Below, piece by piece: positions 8,948 to 16,549 of a stretch of 64,000 nt of DNA (within the stretch, counting starts at the first letter, position 1; every line of letters begins with the position of its first letter). The position numbers were made by a program, and so were the translations under genes. The notes beneath the pieces are model-generated. The model did not search any database, was not told where the DNA came from, and saw only the letters and a list, made by a program, of their open reading frames with translations. The stretch is from Crocinitomicaceae bacterium (GTDB taxonomy: Bacteria > Bacteroidota > Bacteroidia > Flavobacteriales_D > Crocinitomicaceae). The stretch spans positions 21,483 to 85,482 of the forward strand of contig JALQYQ010000016.1 in assembly GCA_023262855.1 (NCBI GenBank). The letters are read 5' to 3'.

Positions 8948-8984
8948 AAAAAATGCTAGAATTATCTGAACTGATCAGATTAGC
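8948..8984 (-). terminator. Putative attenuator terminator overlapping the end of the Cys/Met leader peptide
   Basis: On the minus strand GCUA-AUCUGA (8984-8975) pairs with UCAGAU (8969-8964) and UAGC (8958-8955), with a 5-nt bulge and a 5-nt loop. After one A comes a run of six U (8953-8948). The stop codon of the leader peptide (8982-8980) lies inside the ascending stem. The lower stem can be extended by pairs reaching into the last Met-Cys codons. A ribosome stalled within the Cys/Met codons would therefore affect folding. Confidence 0.5.
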
Positions 8985-9105
8985 ACATGCAGCAACAGCA
9001 GCACATACAGCACATTGAGTAGAATCCTACAACGGAAATTGATTTCACTGCTTTCAGGGTTGAAAGACTTTTTTCTTGGCTTGAAGAATGTAATTCCTTT
9101 TTCAT
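8980..9105 (-). CDS. Cysteine/methionine-rich leader peptide of the metX operon
   Basis: The ATG at 9105 opens a 41-codon frame beginning MKKELHSSSQEKSLS and ending in MCCMCCCCCMC followed by TAA. Eight cysteines and three methionines occupy the last eleven codons, all immediately before a hairpin with a U-run and upstream of genes that make homocysteine. This is the design of a ribosome-mediated attenuation leader. The frame starts only 9 nt after the 3' strand of the SAM aptamer's P1 stem. In the same frame an ATG lies upstream at 9222 within the aptamer, but starting there would mean translating through the riboswitch and is unlikely. A small cysteine-rich functional peptide (for example metal-binding) is the alternative reading. 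Confidence 0.6.
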   Translation of the reverse strand: MKKELHSSSQEKSLSTLKAVKSISVVGFYSMCCMCCCCCMC

Positions 9106-9114
9106 AATCTGTTG

Positions 9115-9237
9115 TTTATATTCTTCCGAACATTCGGAATCAGGAATTGGCACCGGTTTTCCAACCCCGTGCGTACGGGACTTAAAGTTGGTTGCCAGAG
9201 GATCACAGAGCCTGTCTCTCACCTCTTCTTTATAAAT
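9115..9237 (-). ncRNA. SAM-I (S-box) riboswitch aptamer
   Basis: On the minus strand the segment contains the S-box core in order: AAGAGGUGAGAGACAGGC, then CUCUGGCAACC, a P3 hairpin CCCGU-ACGC-ACGGG, the joining motif GGUGCCAAUUCC, and a P4 hairpin UUCCGAA-UGU-UUCGGAA. The P1 helix is closed by UUUAUA near 9236-9231 with UAUAAA at 9120-9115. The conserved GGCAACC and GGUGCCAAUUCC blocks make the call strong. It binds S-adenosylmethionine and normally lowers expression of methionine synthesis genes when SAM is abundant. No U-run terminator follows directly; the expression platform is probably the leader-peptide region downstream. Confidence 0.92.
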
Positions 9238-9268
9238 CTTAGATTCACCGTTTGTGAAAATGATGCTG

Positions 9269-9301
9269 CAAATGTTTTAAATTTGTTTTCGTTTTACCAA
9301 A
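9269..9301 (-). promoter_or_regulatory. Candidate promoter for the metX leader
   Basis: TTTG at 9301-9298 and AACATTTG at 9276-9269 on the minus strand are separated by 21 bp, the spacing expected between the -33 and -7 (TAnnTTTG) elements in Bacteroidetes. The -7 box has one mismatch. Transcription would start about 30 bp upstream of the riboswitch. Confidence 0.3.
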
Positions 9302-9348
9302 CATTTTTTGATTTATTTTTTTTCACCTGTCATTTTAAGCTACAAATT

Positions 9349-9753
9349 ATGTCCAAAATCAACTTTAGTAAACTACTCATTCCTATCGCTTTAACTGCGC
9401 TAATTGGTTATTTTTCGTACACCTATTTTTTGAAGGATATTATTTTAAATAATTCAACACAAACCATTGAATTGAAAGATTTTGGTCTTTCAAAAGCATG
9501 TAATTTGAAAAAACATGAAGGTCAATCGAGTATTTCTTCACTTGAAATTGAACTTTCTGGAACAAGTACAGACAATTTATACTTGGTTTTTGGTCCAACA
9601 AAAGATCAATTAGTGGAACAAATTCAATTAAAAAAAGGGACGATTGACTTTCAAAAATCGACTGAATGGAAAACGGATAATTGTTATTTTTTAATCATCA
9701 ATGAAAAAGGTGAAAGCGTTGATTTGAAATTGGATTATCGTTTTATTCACTGA
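9349..9753 (+). CDS. Membrane-anchored protein of unknown function
   Basis: No family is recognised. The ATG at 9349 gives 134 residues starting MSKINFSKLLIPIALTALIG, a signal anchor or uncleaved signal, followed by a polar domain of alternating short beta-like segments. The reading frame is open further upstream to 9112, but that extension would lie opposite the SAM riboswitch and lacks protein-like composition, so the shorter start is preferred. It precedes the AI-2E permease by 31 bp. Confidence 0.6.
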   Translation: MSKINFSKLLIPIALTALIGYFSYTYFLKDIILNNSTQTIELKDFGLSKACNLKKHEGQSSISSLEIELSGTSTDNLYLVFGPTKDQLVEQIQLKKGTIDFQKSTEWKTDNCYFLIINEKGESVDLKLDYRFIH

Positions 9754-9784
9754 TTTCGAACCAGATAATTTATATCTTTAAATC

Positions 9785-10813
9785 ATGAAAATAGCAAATG
9801 TTGCCAACGCGTTAATCCTTGTTTTTGGATGTGTCATTCTCCTCATTTTTGGTAAGAGTTTGTTGTTTCCATTTCTCTTTGCCTTGTTGATTTATTTTTT
9901 AATTCGTGCCATTCGCCGTTTGATTGATCGCTTGCCCTACATTAAAAATCATATTCCATCTTGGCTTAAAAATGCGCTTGCTTCGCTTATCATTTTTGCC
10001 TTATTGGGATTCACAGGACAAATGTTACTCATCAATAGTCGTGCGTTGATTAATTCGTTTAGCAACTACCAAGGGAACATCGATTCAATTGTCGCACAGA
10101 TTAATCAACTGACAGGAATCAATGTTAGTCAAACGATTACCGACAAATTAAGTGATGTTGAAATCGCCAAAATGGTAAATCCTATTTTGAATTCAGTTAC
10201 TGGCATCATGGGCAATATCATGATGGTCTTGTTCTATTTGATTTTCTTGTTTATTGAAGAATCGAATTTCAAAATGAAGATGCATTTGATTTTCTCAAAT
10301 CCTGAAAAATACAGAGAAATCAAAGAATTGTTGGGAAACATCGAACATTCAATTACGCATTACATTGGTTTAAAAACCTTGATAAGTTTTATTTCAGCAA
10401 CGATTTGTTTCATTACTTTGTTTGCTTTCGGTGTCAATTCACCCTTGTTCTGGGCTTCGCTCATTTTTATCATGAATTTCATTCCAGTCATCGGAGCTTT
10501 GTTAGCAGTTATTCTTCCTTCTTTATTCGCGATGATTCAATTTGGAGAAATGCCGTATGCGCTGCTTATATTCTTTGTTCTTGGAACAATTCAAACGTTG
10601 ATTTTAAACTTATTGGAACCAAAATTAATGGGCGATTCATTGAATATTAGTCCGTTAGTTGCCTTGCTTTCTTTGGCTTTCTGGGGAGCAATATGGGGAA
10701 TCACAGGAATGATTGTCAGTGTTCCGATTACAGTGATTATCATTATCCTTTTGGCGCATTTCGAACGAACTCGTCCAATTGCCATTTTGTTATCGCATCA
10801 AGGAAAAGTTTAA
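9785..10813 (+). CDS. AI-2E family (PerM/YdiK-like) permease
   Basis: The 342-residue protein has the AI-2E layout: two N-terminal hydrophobic segments, a polar periplasmic-like region (about residues 75-130), then five or more further membrane spans with the conserved stretch FIPVIGALLAVILPSL and a C-terminal NLLEPKLMGDSLNISPLVAL. Members export or exchange small solutes or ions; the name reflects one E. coli homologue and does not prove autoinducer transport. A TATCTTTA box ends 4 bp before the ATG, so the transcript may be nearly leaderless. Confidence 0.9.
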   Translation: MKIANVANALILVFGCVILLIFGKSLLFPFLFALLIYFLIRAIRRLIDRLPYIKNHIPSWLKNALASLIIFALLGFTGQMLLINSRALINSFSNYQGNIDSIVAQINQLTGINVSQTITDKLSDVEIAKMVNPILNSVTGIMGNIMMVLFYLIFLFIEESNFKMKMHLIFSNPEKYREIKELLGNIEHSITHYIGLKTLISFISATICFITLFAFGVNSPLFWASLIFIMNFIPVIGALLAVILPSLFAMIQFGEMPYALLIFFVLGTIQTLILNLLEPKLMGDSLNISPLVALLSLAFWGAIWGITGMIVSVPITVIIIILLAHFERTRPIAILLSHQGKV

Positions 10814-10878
10814 TTAATTCACAATTGTCACTTCCAATAATTCAGAAGCACTGCCATCGCTGTCTGTTACTGCCAAGA
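10814..10878 (-). pseudogene. 3' relic of a paralogue of the lipoprotein gene at 12445-13407
   Basis: The 64 bases at 10815-10878 match 12446-12509 with four differences. On the minus strand the relic encodes AVTDSDGSASELLEVTIVN followed by TAA, the same C-terminus as the intact gene. Three of the four differences are synonymous, so the copy appears to have diverged under coding constraint before its upstream part was lost. It ends abruptly where unrelated T9SS sequence begins. Confidence 0.75.
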
Positions 10879-11274
10879 ATTCTCATCACAGGATTCAAAA
10901 TTCTTCTAGATATTGCTTGTTTAGATCCAATGACCAATGGTTCAGCAGTCTATCAAGCTAGAGCAATTCTTGATTGGGATGGTTTTTGTGAACAAAACGA
11001 AAATAAATCGGTACAAGTTTTAGCTAACGATTATGAAGTTAGTTTTAGTCGATCAACTATTTATCCAAATCCTTCAAATGGCTCTTTTACAATAGAATCT
11101 ACAGAATTGATGAAATTAATTATCATTTACGACTTAAAAGGTGTTAAATTAGTTGAATATACAGCTCATAACACGTTAGAAATTATTAATTCAAATTTAA
11201 AAACAGGTGTTTATTTGATTAAGGTACATTTAGCCAATGGTGGAATTGAATCACATAAAATTAGTATTTATTAA
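10879..11274 (+). pseudogene. Orphan C-terminal fragment of a T9SS-secreted protein
   Basis: The open frame encodes a short segment ending ILDWDGFCEQ, then a typical type A sorting domain: IYPNPSNGSFTIES, a middle IYDLKGVKL and a final LKTGVYLIKVHLANGG...ISIY. There is no signal peptide; the first in-frame ATG (10930) falls inside the fragment. The N-terminal catalytic or structural part is missing, and the 5' break lies directly against the paralogue relic at 10814-10878. I read it as the tail of a deleted surface protein. Confidence 0.65.
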
Positions 11275-11293
11275 ATATTTCAAAATAACGGGA

Positions 11294-12331
11294 ATGTTTT
11301 GGGTCATTTTGATGACTCAAAACATCTCATTGTCTCAAATTAACTTAATTAAAAACCCCTCATTTGAAAACTTGAATTGTTCACCCCAAACTCATTATGA
11401 TTTTCAATGTGTTGAAGATTGGTGGAATGTAAATAACACGTCTATAGATATTTGGAATCGGTTCGCTTCAAATGGTAATAATTTATTTGAAAACCCTGAT
11501 GGTCCCCAAGATACCGAATGGGGCGATAATTATATAGGAATATTATTAACAATGAAATGGTTTTCCATGTCTCCACCTTATTATGAACCTACATTTCAGG
11601 TACCACTTGGATATGGTTACAATAATTATCAGATTATCGAGGTAGCAGGTGGGGAATTTGAACATCCTTTAGAAAAAAGGGTATATTACTATGAGTTTTT
11701 CGTGAATGTGCCTGATTATACGTACATTCAAGATGACCCAGATCAAAGTTATTTAATTTCCAATAGCTTAGATATGTATATTCTTAGTAATGATACGTTA
11801 AACGTTCAGATGCCATCAGAATTGAATACATTTGGTAAACAGATCATGAAGAATGAAACTATTTTTAAAGACACAATAAATTGGACTAAAATTTCAGGTT
11901 GTTTTTTAGCCAATGGTGGAGAAAAATATTTTGCAGTGGGCTCAATACGAGATACCAATCAAATTGCGACAGAACAATATATTAGTTGGGGAAATGATAT
12001 TGCTGTTTTATCATATTTGTATCTGGATAATTTCAATCTTTACGAATGTGACACCTGTTGCCTCGGAGAATTTCCATACGAAGATCATGTAACTGTGTCG
12101 TCAAATCCAGGTAGCATACAAAATCCAACCACCTTTTCAATTTTGTTAAAGCCAAACACAACTGGAACCCTAACATTGTATGATAGTGCGGGTCGTTTAG
12201 TGGCCAAAGAAGAATTTTCGCAATTGCTCACAACGTATACACTTCCTGTCCTAGCGAATGGTGTTTACCATTATGCACTAACAACCAGCAATGGAGTCAA
12301 CGATGTTGGTAAGGTTCTGGTCGTAGATTAA
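11294..12331 (+). CDS. T9SS-secreted surface protein of unknown function
   Basis: The ATG at 11294 gives a 345-residue protein with a signal peptide (MFWVILMTQNISLSQINL). A beta-rich body starts with LIKNPSFENLNCSP, a start seen in many Bacteroidetes surface proteins with a carbohydrate-binding-like jelly-roll domain. The last about 80 residues form a T9SS sorting domain (SNPGSIQNPTTFSILL, TLYDSAGRLV, LANGVYHYAL). No catalytic motif is seen. It follows the orphan sorting-domain fragment by 19 bp. Confidence 0.75.
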   Translation: MFWVILMTQNISLSQINLIKNPSFENLNCSPQTHYDFQCVEDWWNVNNTSIDIWNRFASNGNNLFENPDGPQDTEWGDNYIGILLTMKWFSMSPPYYEPTFQVPLGYGYNNYQIIEVAGGEFEHPLEKRVYYYEFFVNVPDYTYIQDDPDQSYLISNSLDMYILSNDTLNVQMPSELNTFGKQIMKNETIFKDTINWTKISGCFLANGGEKYFAVGSIRDTNQIATEQYISWGNDIAVLSYLYLDNFNLYECDTCCLGEFPYEDHVTVSSNPGSIQNPTTFSILLKPNTTGTLTLYDSAGRLVAKEEFSQLLTTYTLPVLANGVYHYALTTSNGVNDVGKVLVVD

Positions 12332-12380
12332 TTTAAATTCAAAAGGAGTGGCAGTTTTGTTACTCTTTTTTTCATTTCAC

Positions 12381-12424
12381 AAAAAACGTCACCTGTCCCG
12401 ACAGCTATCGGGAAGAGTGACGTT
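12381..12424 (-). terminator. Terminator of the lipoprotein gene at 12445-13407
   Basis: AACGTCAC (12385-12392) pairs with GTGACGTT (12417-12424), and an inner stem TCCCGA/TCGGGA (12396-12401/12408-12413) adds to it. Read on the minus strand it is followed by six U. The inner TCCCGA-centred hairpin resembles small repeats dispersed in Bacteroidetes genomes. Confidence 0.7.
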
Positions 12425-12444
12425 CAAACTGTTTCTATTTTTTT

Positions 12445-13407
12445 CTAATTCACAATCGTCACTTCCAATAATTCAGAAGCACTGCCATCGCTGTCTGTAA
12501 CAGCCACGACCTTCGTTTTTTCCTTGTTTGATTCAATTACTGTCAATGATTCGACTTTAATTAACAGCGTTTTATCTTTTTCCAATAGCGTGCATTCTGG
12601 CGTGTAATGATGTTGCAATTCATCTGGGACAATTGTTCCAATGTAACTGCCATAAACAGCACCATCGTCTACCCAATTGGATGTGTTTTCAACTGAAGCA
12701 GAGAATAGAATTCGTTTGTTTTCAGTGTCTGTTGTCGCTCCAGAAAATCCAGCCTTCACACCATTTAAACTTGGTAAATCAATTGTGTTCGCTTTTAATT
12801 TCAGTGATTCCTCTTTCCCCGACATAAAATCGATAAAGTGTTTCGTCTTCATGGAAATCAATTTGTTTTTCCCGCGATTGAACAAATACATTTTATCTTC
12901 TAAAATGGCAGCTGCTTCGATGTTAAAATCCTCTTCATCCAATTTCGCTTCTTCTTGAATCAATTCATAAAACTTAGTTAAATCAAAGGTTTCAAGCACG
13001 TCTCCTTGAAGTGAAATCAACAAGCCTTCGTTGCGTTGCGGCGATTTGGATCCAGAACCAAACAGGAAAATACATTTTTCACCTTCCCAATCAATCAAGG
13101 TCATTGCTTCGAAATCTTTCTTTTCGTCCTTGGAAATAGTAGATTCCAAATGCTCTGTTTTCAAACCGTTTGAAATCGTGTATTTACTCTGAATGTGATA
13201 TTCCTTGTTCATCTGAAAAATGAAGGGAGAATTATCTCCAATTACCCATAAATATTCACCATCATTTTCAATCCCTGAAGCTGAAGGAATATCGAGAAGC
13301 GGGATTTGTTTATCAATCGTAATTGTCATTGTTGATTTTGATTTACACGCAACAGCCACTAGTAAAATAACTAGGAGCGTATAACAATAAGAGGTGCAAC
13401 GTTTCAT
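12445..13407 (-). CDS. Lipoprotein with predicted beta-propeller (DUF6929-like)
   Basis: Starting at the ATG at 13407 gives 320 residues with a lipoprotein signal (MKRCTSYCYTLLVILLVAVAC), lipobox VAVAC. The mature part repeats short beta motifs such as GIENDGEYLWVIGDNSPFI and AAAILEDKMYLFNRGKNKL, suggesting a propeller like SdiA-regulated/DUF6929 proteins. No enzymatic residues can be named with confidence. The longer open frame (to 13596) overlaps the divergent gene and is rejected. A relic of a second copy lies at 10814-10878. Confidence 0.7.
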   Translation of the reverse strand: MKRCTSYCYTLLVILLVAVACKSKSTMTITIDKQIPLLDIPSASGIENDGEYLWVIGDNSPFIFQMNKEYHIQSKYTISNGLKTEHLESTISKDEKKDFEAMTLIDWEGEKCIFLFGSGSKSPQRNEGLLISLQGDVLETFDLTKFYELIQEEAKLDEEDFNIEAAAILEDKMYLFNRGKNKLISMKTKHFIDFMSGKEESLKLKANTIDLPSLNGVKAGFSGATTDTENKRILFSASVENTSNWVDDGAVYGSYIGTIVPDELQHHYTPECTLLEKDKTLLIKVESLTVIESNKEKTKVVAVTDSDGSASELLEVTIVN

Positions 13408-13471
13408 ACTTTTTTCGAGTCTGAAAGATACACAAAATAAAAAAGATTGTAACTTCATAAAAAATACTGCT

Positions 13472-13930
13472 ATGAAAACCACTTTAATTATTGCATTTAC
13501 ACTTTTAACAAGTATCTCATTTAGCCAATTAGTGCAGAAAGCAGAATTAGAAGCGTTCTGGAATTCAAACATTCTTCCAATGGTGAAAATTGACAAAGAG
13601 ACGATTATTTCTCAAACAAATTTTCCATTAGAGGGTGCTTGGGGTTACATGGTAGATGATTTAAGTGAACCAGAATCGTGGACACAAGAAATGTATTCGA
13701 ACAATTTAGAGAAAATCTATACGAACGAAATTCGTATTGCGATGCGCAGTAAAACAATCAATGATTTGGCGCATTTCACTACTGAAGAAGGTGAAACAGC
13801 TTTGTTATTATCGATCATGATTGAAACCTACGACAAAGAATCTGACATGACATTTGAAACTTCTTACATGTATTTCTTCAAAAAATTTGACGGCAATTGG
13901 AAACTGTTTAAGATTGATTTAGCAGGATGA
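13472..13930 (+). CDS. Exported protein of unknown function
   Basis: The ATG at 13472 gives 152 residues with a clean signal peptide (MKTTLIIAFTLLTSISFSQ). The mature domain alternates helix- and strand-like segments and ends FFKKFDGNWKLFKIDLAG, an ending often seen in NTF2/SnoaL-like folds, but the family is uncertain. It is divergent from the lipoprotein gene across a 64-bp gap. The frame is open upstream to 13394 but that part overlaps the neighbour's start. Confidence 0.65.
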   Translation: MKTTLIIAFTLLTSISFSQLVQKAELEAFWNSNILPMVKIDKETIISQTNFPLEGAWGYMVDDLSEPESWTQEMYSNNLEKIYTNEIRIAMRSKTINDLAHFTTEEGETALLLSIMIETYDKESDMTFETSYMYFFKKFDGNWKLFKIDLAG

Positions 13931-13932
13931 TT

Positions 13933-14053
13933 TAGAAGTTAGATTCAGAATTTAGAAGTTAGATAATCTAAGTTATCGCATCTAAATTCTAACTTCTCAC
14001 TCTAAATTCTAACCTCTAGCTCTATATTCTAACTTCTAGCTCTATATTCTAGA
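13933..14053. repeat. 20-bp tandem repeats in inverted orientation between convergent genes
   Basis: Units of the type TTTAGAAGTTAGATTCAGAA occur at 13933-13972. The reverse-complement type TCTAAATTCTAACTTCTCAC then repeats with a 20-bp period from 13981 for nearly four units. The two halves can fold into a long A/T-rich hairpin at the meeting point of two convergent genes. Related words occur at 26986-27022. Confidence 0.85.
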
Positions 14054-15262
14054 TTAAAATCCAAAATGCTTTTCCGCTTCATCGGCGATATATCCACCAA
14101 TTGCAAGTGATGCTGTTGCTGCAGGTGAAGGTGCGTTTAAAACGTGAATAGACTTTCCGTGGTATTCGATTCTGAAATCATCACGCGTGTCACCATCTTG
14201 CGCTAATAACAATGCTCTCACTCCTGCTCTACCTGGTTTGATGTCTTCCATTGTTAATGAAGGAACCATGCGTTGCAAGGTTTTCAAGAACAAACGTTTT
14301 GAGAAGGCACGACGGTATTCGTTGATACCAAATGACATGTTTTTGAAGAATAATTTCCACGTTCCTCCATACGTCAACGCATCCCACGTATCTCTCCAAG
14401 AGAAATCTGTTTTCCCGTATCCTTCGCGTTTAAACGTGAATACCGCATTAGGTCCACATTCGATTTCCCCATCTGTCATGCGTGTAAAGTGTACACCCAA
14501 GAATGGAAAATCAGGATTTGGTACAGGATAAATTAAATTCTTGATTTTATGTTTTGCTCCTTCCGTTAATTCGTAATAATCACCGCGGAATCCAACTACT
14601 TTTTCTTTCAATTTAACACCATCTTTCTTCGCCAAACGATCCGCTTGTAATCCAGCACAGAACACTAAGTATTCCGCTCTAAACTCATCCTTGTTTGTGA
14701 TAATATTTGATGTTTTATCGCCTTTTTGAATTTCAAGTACTTCTTGGCCCAAGACCAATTTACTATCTGAATTAATTGCCAAAGCTAATTCTACCATTTT
14801 TTCAGTTGCACCACGGAAATCAATGATTCCAGTACAAGGAACCCAAATTCCACCGATTGATTCAACGAACGGTTCGTGTTCTTTCACTTCTTCTGCTGAA
14901 ATCATTTTAATTCCTTCAATTTGATTTTCTAAACCGATTTGAAAGATGCGTTCCATGTGCGGCAATTCAGAAGGATCTGTTGCAACTACCACCTTACCAC
15001 AAATATCGTGTTTGATTCCGTGTTCTTTTGCGAACGCCACTAATTCGTGACGACCTTGAATACAATTGCGCGCTTTTAATGAACCTGGCTTGTAGTACAA
15101 TCCTGAATGGATAACACCCGAATTATGACCCGTTTGATGATCTGCCAATAAATTCATCTTTTCAATTAGGATGATTTTCTTCGTTGGATACTTTTTTTGA
15201 AGCTTGTAAAATGTTGCTGCTCCAACAATTCCTCCACCAATTACTGCGATATCATAAGTCAT
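14054..15262 (-). CDS. lhgO: L-2-hydroxyglutarate oxidase/dehydrogenase
   Basis: The 402-residue flavoprotein opens with the FAD dinucleotide-binding motif DIAVIGGGIVGAATFYKL and then GHNSGVIHSGLYYKPGSLKA, a signature of the LhgO/L2HGDH branch of the DAO family. GVRALLLAQDG...DDFRIE near the C-terminus is also typical. It oxidises L-2-hydroxyglutarate to 2-oxoglutarate, a metabolite-repair step, passing electrons to quinone or oxygen. It is a single gene, divergent from the acyltransferase. A TAAATTTG box lies 26 bp upstream of the start. Confidence 0.92.
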   Translation of the reverse strand: MTYDIAVIGGGIVGAATFYKLQKKYPTKKIILIEKMNLLADHQTGHNSGVIHSGLYYKPGSLKARNCIQGRHELVAFAKEHGIKHDICGKVVVATDPSELPHMERIFQIGLENQIEGIKMISAEEVKEHEPFVESIGGIWVPCTGIIDFRGATEKMVELALAINSDSKLVLGQEVLEIQKGDKTSNIITNKDEFRAEYLVFCAGLQADRLAKKDGVKLKEKVVGFRGDYYELTEGAKHKIKNLIYPVPNPDFPFLGVHFTRMTDGEIECGPNAVFTFKREGYGKTDFSWRDTWDALTYGGTWKLFFKNMSFGINEYRRAFSKRLFLKTLQRMVPSLTMEDIKPGRAGVRALLLAQDGDTRDDFRIEYHGKSIHVLNAPSPAATASLAIGGYIADEAEKHFGF

Positions 15263-15288
15263 AGATTCGTATGTTTGAATTTTGAGCT

Positions 15289-15296
15289 CAAATTTA
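15289..15296 (-). promoter_or_regulatory. -7 box (TAAATTTG) for lhgO
   Basis: The sequence is an exact TAnnTTTG match on the minus strand, 26 bp before the lhgO ATG. No TTG at the expected -33 distance is seen, so the call rests on the -7 element. Confidence 0.4.
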
Positions 15297-15362
15297 GTTA
15301 AAGTTCGTTTAACGCTGAAATTAAAACCAAAAAACTGAATCCGATATTCGTTCTTCGTTCAA

Positions 15363-15370
15363 TAGATTTG
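15363..15370 (+). promoter_or_regulatory. -7 box (TAGATTTG) for the acyltransferase gene
   Basis: Exact TAnnTTTG match 26 bp before the ATG at 15397, arranged back-to-back with the lhgO box. The -33 element is not recognisable. Confidence 0.4.
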
Positions 15371-15396
15371 TCTTACATTCGTCAACGTAAAATTAC

Positions 15397-16536
15397 ATGC
15401 TCCAAATGTCAAAAACAGTAACAACACCAATCGAACGCCCATTTTTCAATAATTTGAATGGTCTGAGGTTTGTTGGAGCCTTAACTGTTCTAATTTTCCA
15501 TTGCTTTACGTTGCAACGAGAAATTTGGGGCGATTTTTACAACGGAACAATTTTTCACTTTGTTTTTTCAGTGGCAAGCAAAGGTCATCTTGGTGTGAAT
15601 CTTTTCTTTGTTTTAAGTGGTTTTTTAATCACTTATTTGCTCTTACATGAATTTGCACGCACCGGGAAAATTAATATTCTGAACTACTTGTTGCGGCGTT
15701 TTCTGCGCATTTGGCCCTTGTATTTTTTAGTGGTTCTTTTTGGTTTTTTTCTGTTTCCAAAATTACCGTATGGCATTGTCACGATTCATGAATTTTGGCG
15801 ATTCGCTTTGTTTCTTTCCAATTTCGATGAAATTATTCATGGAATAAACGATAAAATCAATTTTTTAAGTGCGACTTGGTCCGTAAGTATTGAAGAGCAA
15901 TTCTATTTAGTTTGGGGATTCTTATTGGGATTGATACCGTTTAAAAAATCATTTTCATTTCCAGTTTTTTTCGTTGTAATCATTTTAGGCTCCATTGTAT
16001 TTCGTTCATTTTATTGGTTCGACAGCCGTATTATTTACTTTCACACCTTTTCAGTTATGTCGGATCTTGGAATTGGTGGATTCATTGGATTCTTAGCTTT
16101 CAAGGGGAAAATTCAATCCTCTTTTGAGCGGGTTAAAAAATGGCAATGGATCGTATTTTATGTGATCAGCACCTTACTAATTTTAGGAAGTAACTCCATT
16201 TTCGAAGGTTCTCTTATTGCGTTTGAACGCACGGTAATTGGAATCATCTTCGCTATTGTTATTTTGGAACAAGTCTATGCTAAAAACTCGTTTTATAAAA
16301 TCGATAAAATCCCTTACTTCTTCTCATCAGGTGAATTGACCTATGGGTTTTATATGTTTCACTGTATACTTATTTATTATTGGAGTACTTTCTTTAAAAC
16401 CCATGGTTTCACTGATCATCTGTGGCAGTTTCTAGTGTATGTTGTTTTAGTATTCTTCAGTACGTATGTAGTTGCGTGGATCAGTTTGCATTATTTTGAA
16501 CGACCGATTTTAGGGTTGAAGAAGTATTTTAGATGA
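15397..16536 (+). CDS. Acyltransferase 3 family membrane protein (OafA/YrhL-like)
   Basis: The 379-residue integral membrane protein starts with NNLNGLRFVGALTVLIFHCF, the acyltransferase-3 N-terminal block with the catalytic-type histidine. It continues with LFFVLSGFLITYLLL, LRRFLRIWPLYFLVV (the RxxR-type motif), and SVSIEEQFYLVWG. Ten or so membrane spans follow. Members O-acetylate surface sugars or peptidoglycan using cytosolic acyl-CoA. There is no SGNH domain. An ATG 9 bp further in (15406) is an equally good start. Confidence 0.9.
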   Translation: MLQMSKTVTTPIERPFFNNLNGLRFVGALTVLIFHCFTLQREIWGDFYNGTIFHFVFSVASKGHLGVNLFFVLSGFLITYLLLHEFARTGKINILNYLLRRFLRIWPLYFLVVLFGFFLFPKLPYGIVTIHEFWRFALFLSNFDEIIHGINDKINFLSATWSVSIEEQFYLVWGFLLGLIPFKKSFSFPVFFVVIILGSIVFRSFYWFDSRIIYFHTFSVMSDLGIGGFIGFLAFKGKIQSSFERVKKWQWIVFYVISTLLILGSNSIFEGSLIAFERTVIGIIFAIVILEQVYAKNSFYKIDKIPYFFSSGELTYGFYMFHCILIYYWSTFFKTHGFTDHLWQFLVYVVLVFFSTYVVAWISLHYFERPILGLKKYFR

Positions 16537-16549
16537 TCCGTGAACAATA

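Noticed and set aside
9106..9222. Longer 80-codon version of the Cys/Met leader ORF starting at 9222
   Set aside because: It would start inside and translate across the SAM aptamer, disrupting it; the ATG at 9105 after the aptamer is the plausible start.
9112..9348. Upstream extension of the plus-strand gene at 9349
   Set aside because: The extension lies opposite the SAM riboswitch and encodes protein of unnatural composition; the ATG at 9349 gives a proper membrane anchor.
12445..13596. Longer N-terminal extension of the lipoprotein gene (to 13596)
   Set aside because: It overlaps the divergent gene at 13472 and would bury the lipoprotein signal peptide at residue 64.
13981..14053. CRISPR-like array suggested by the constant 20-bp period
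   Set aside because: The units are contiguous without unique spacers and no cas genes are present; it is a simple tandem repeat.
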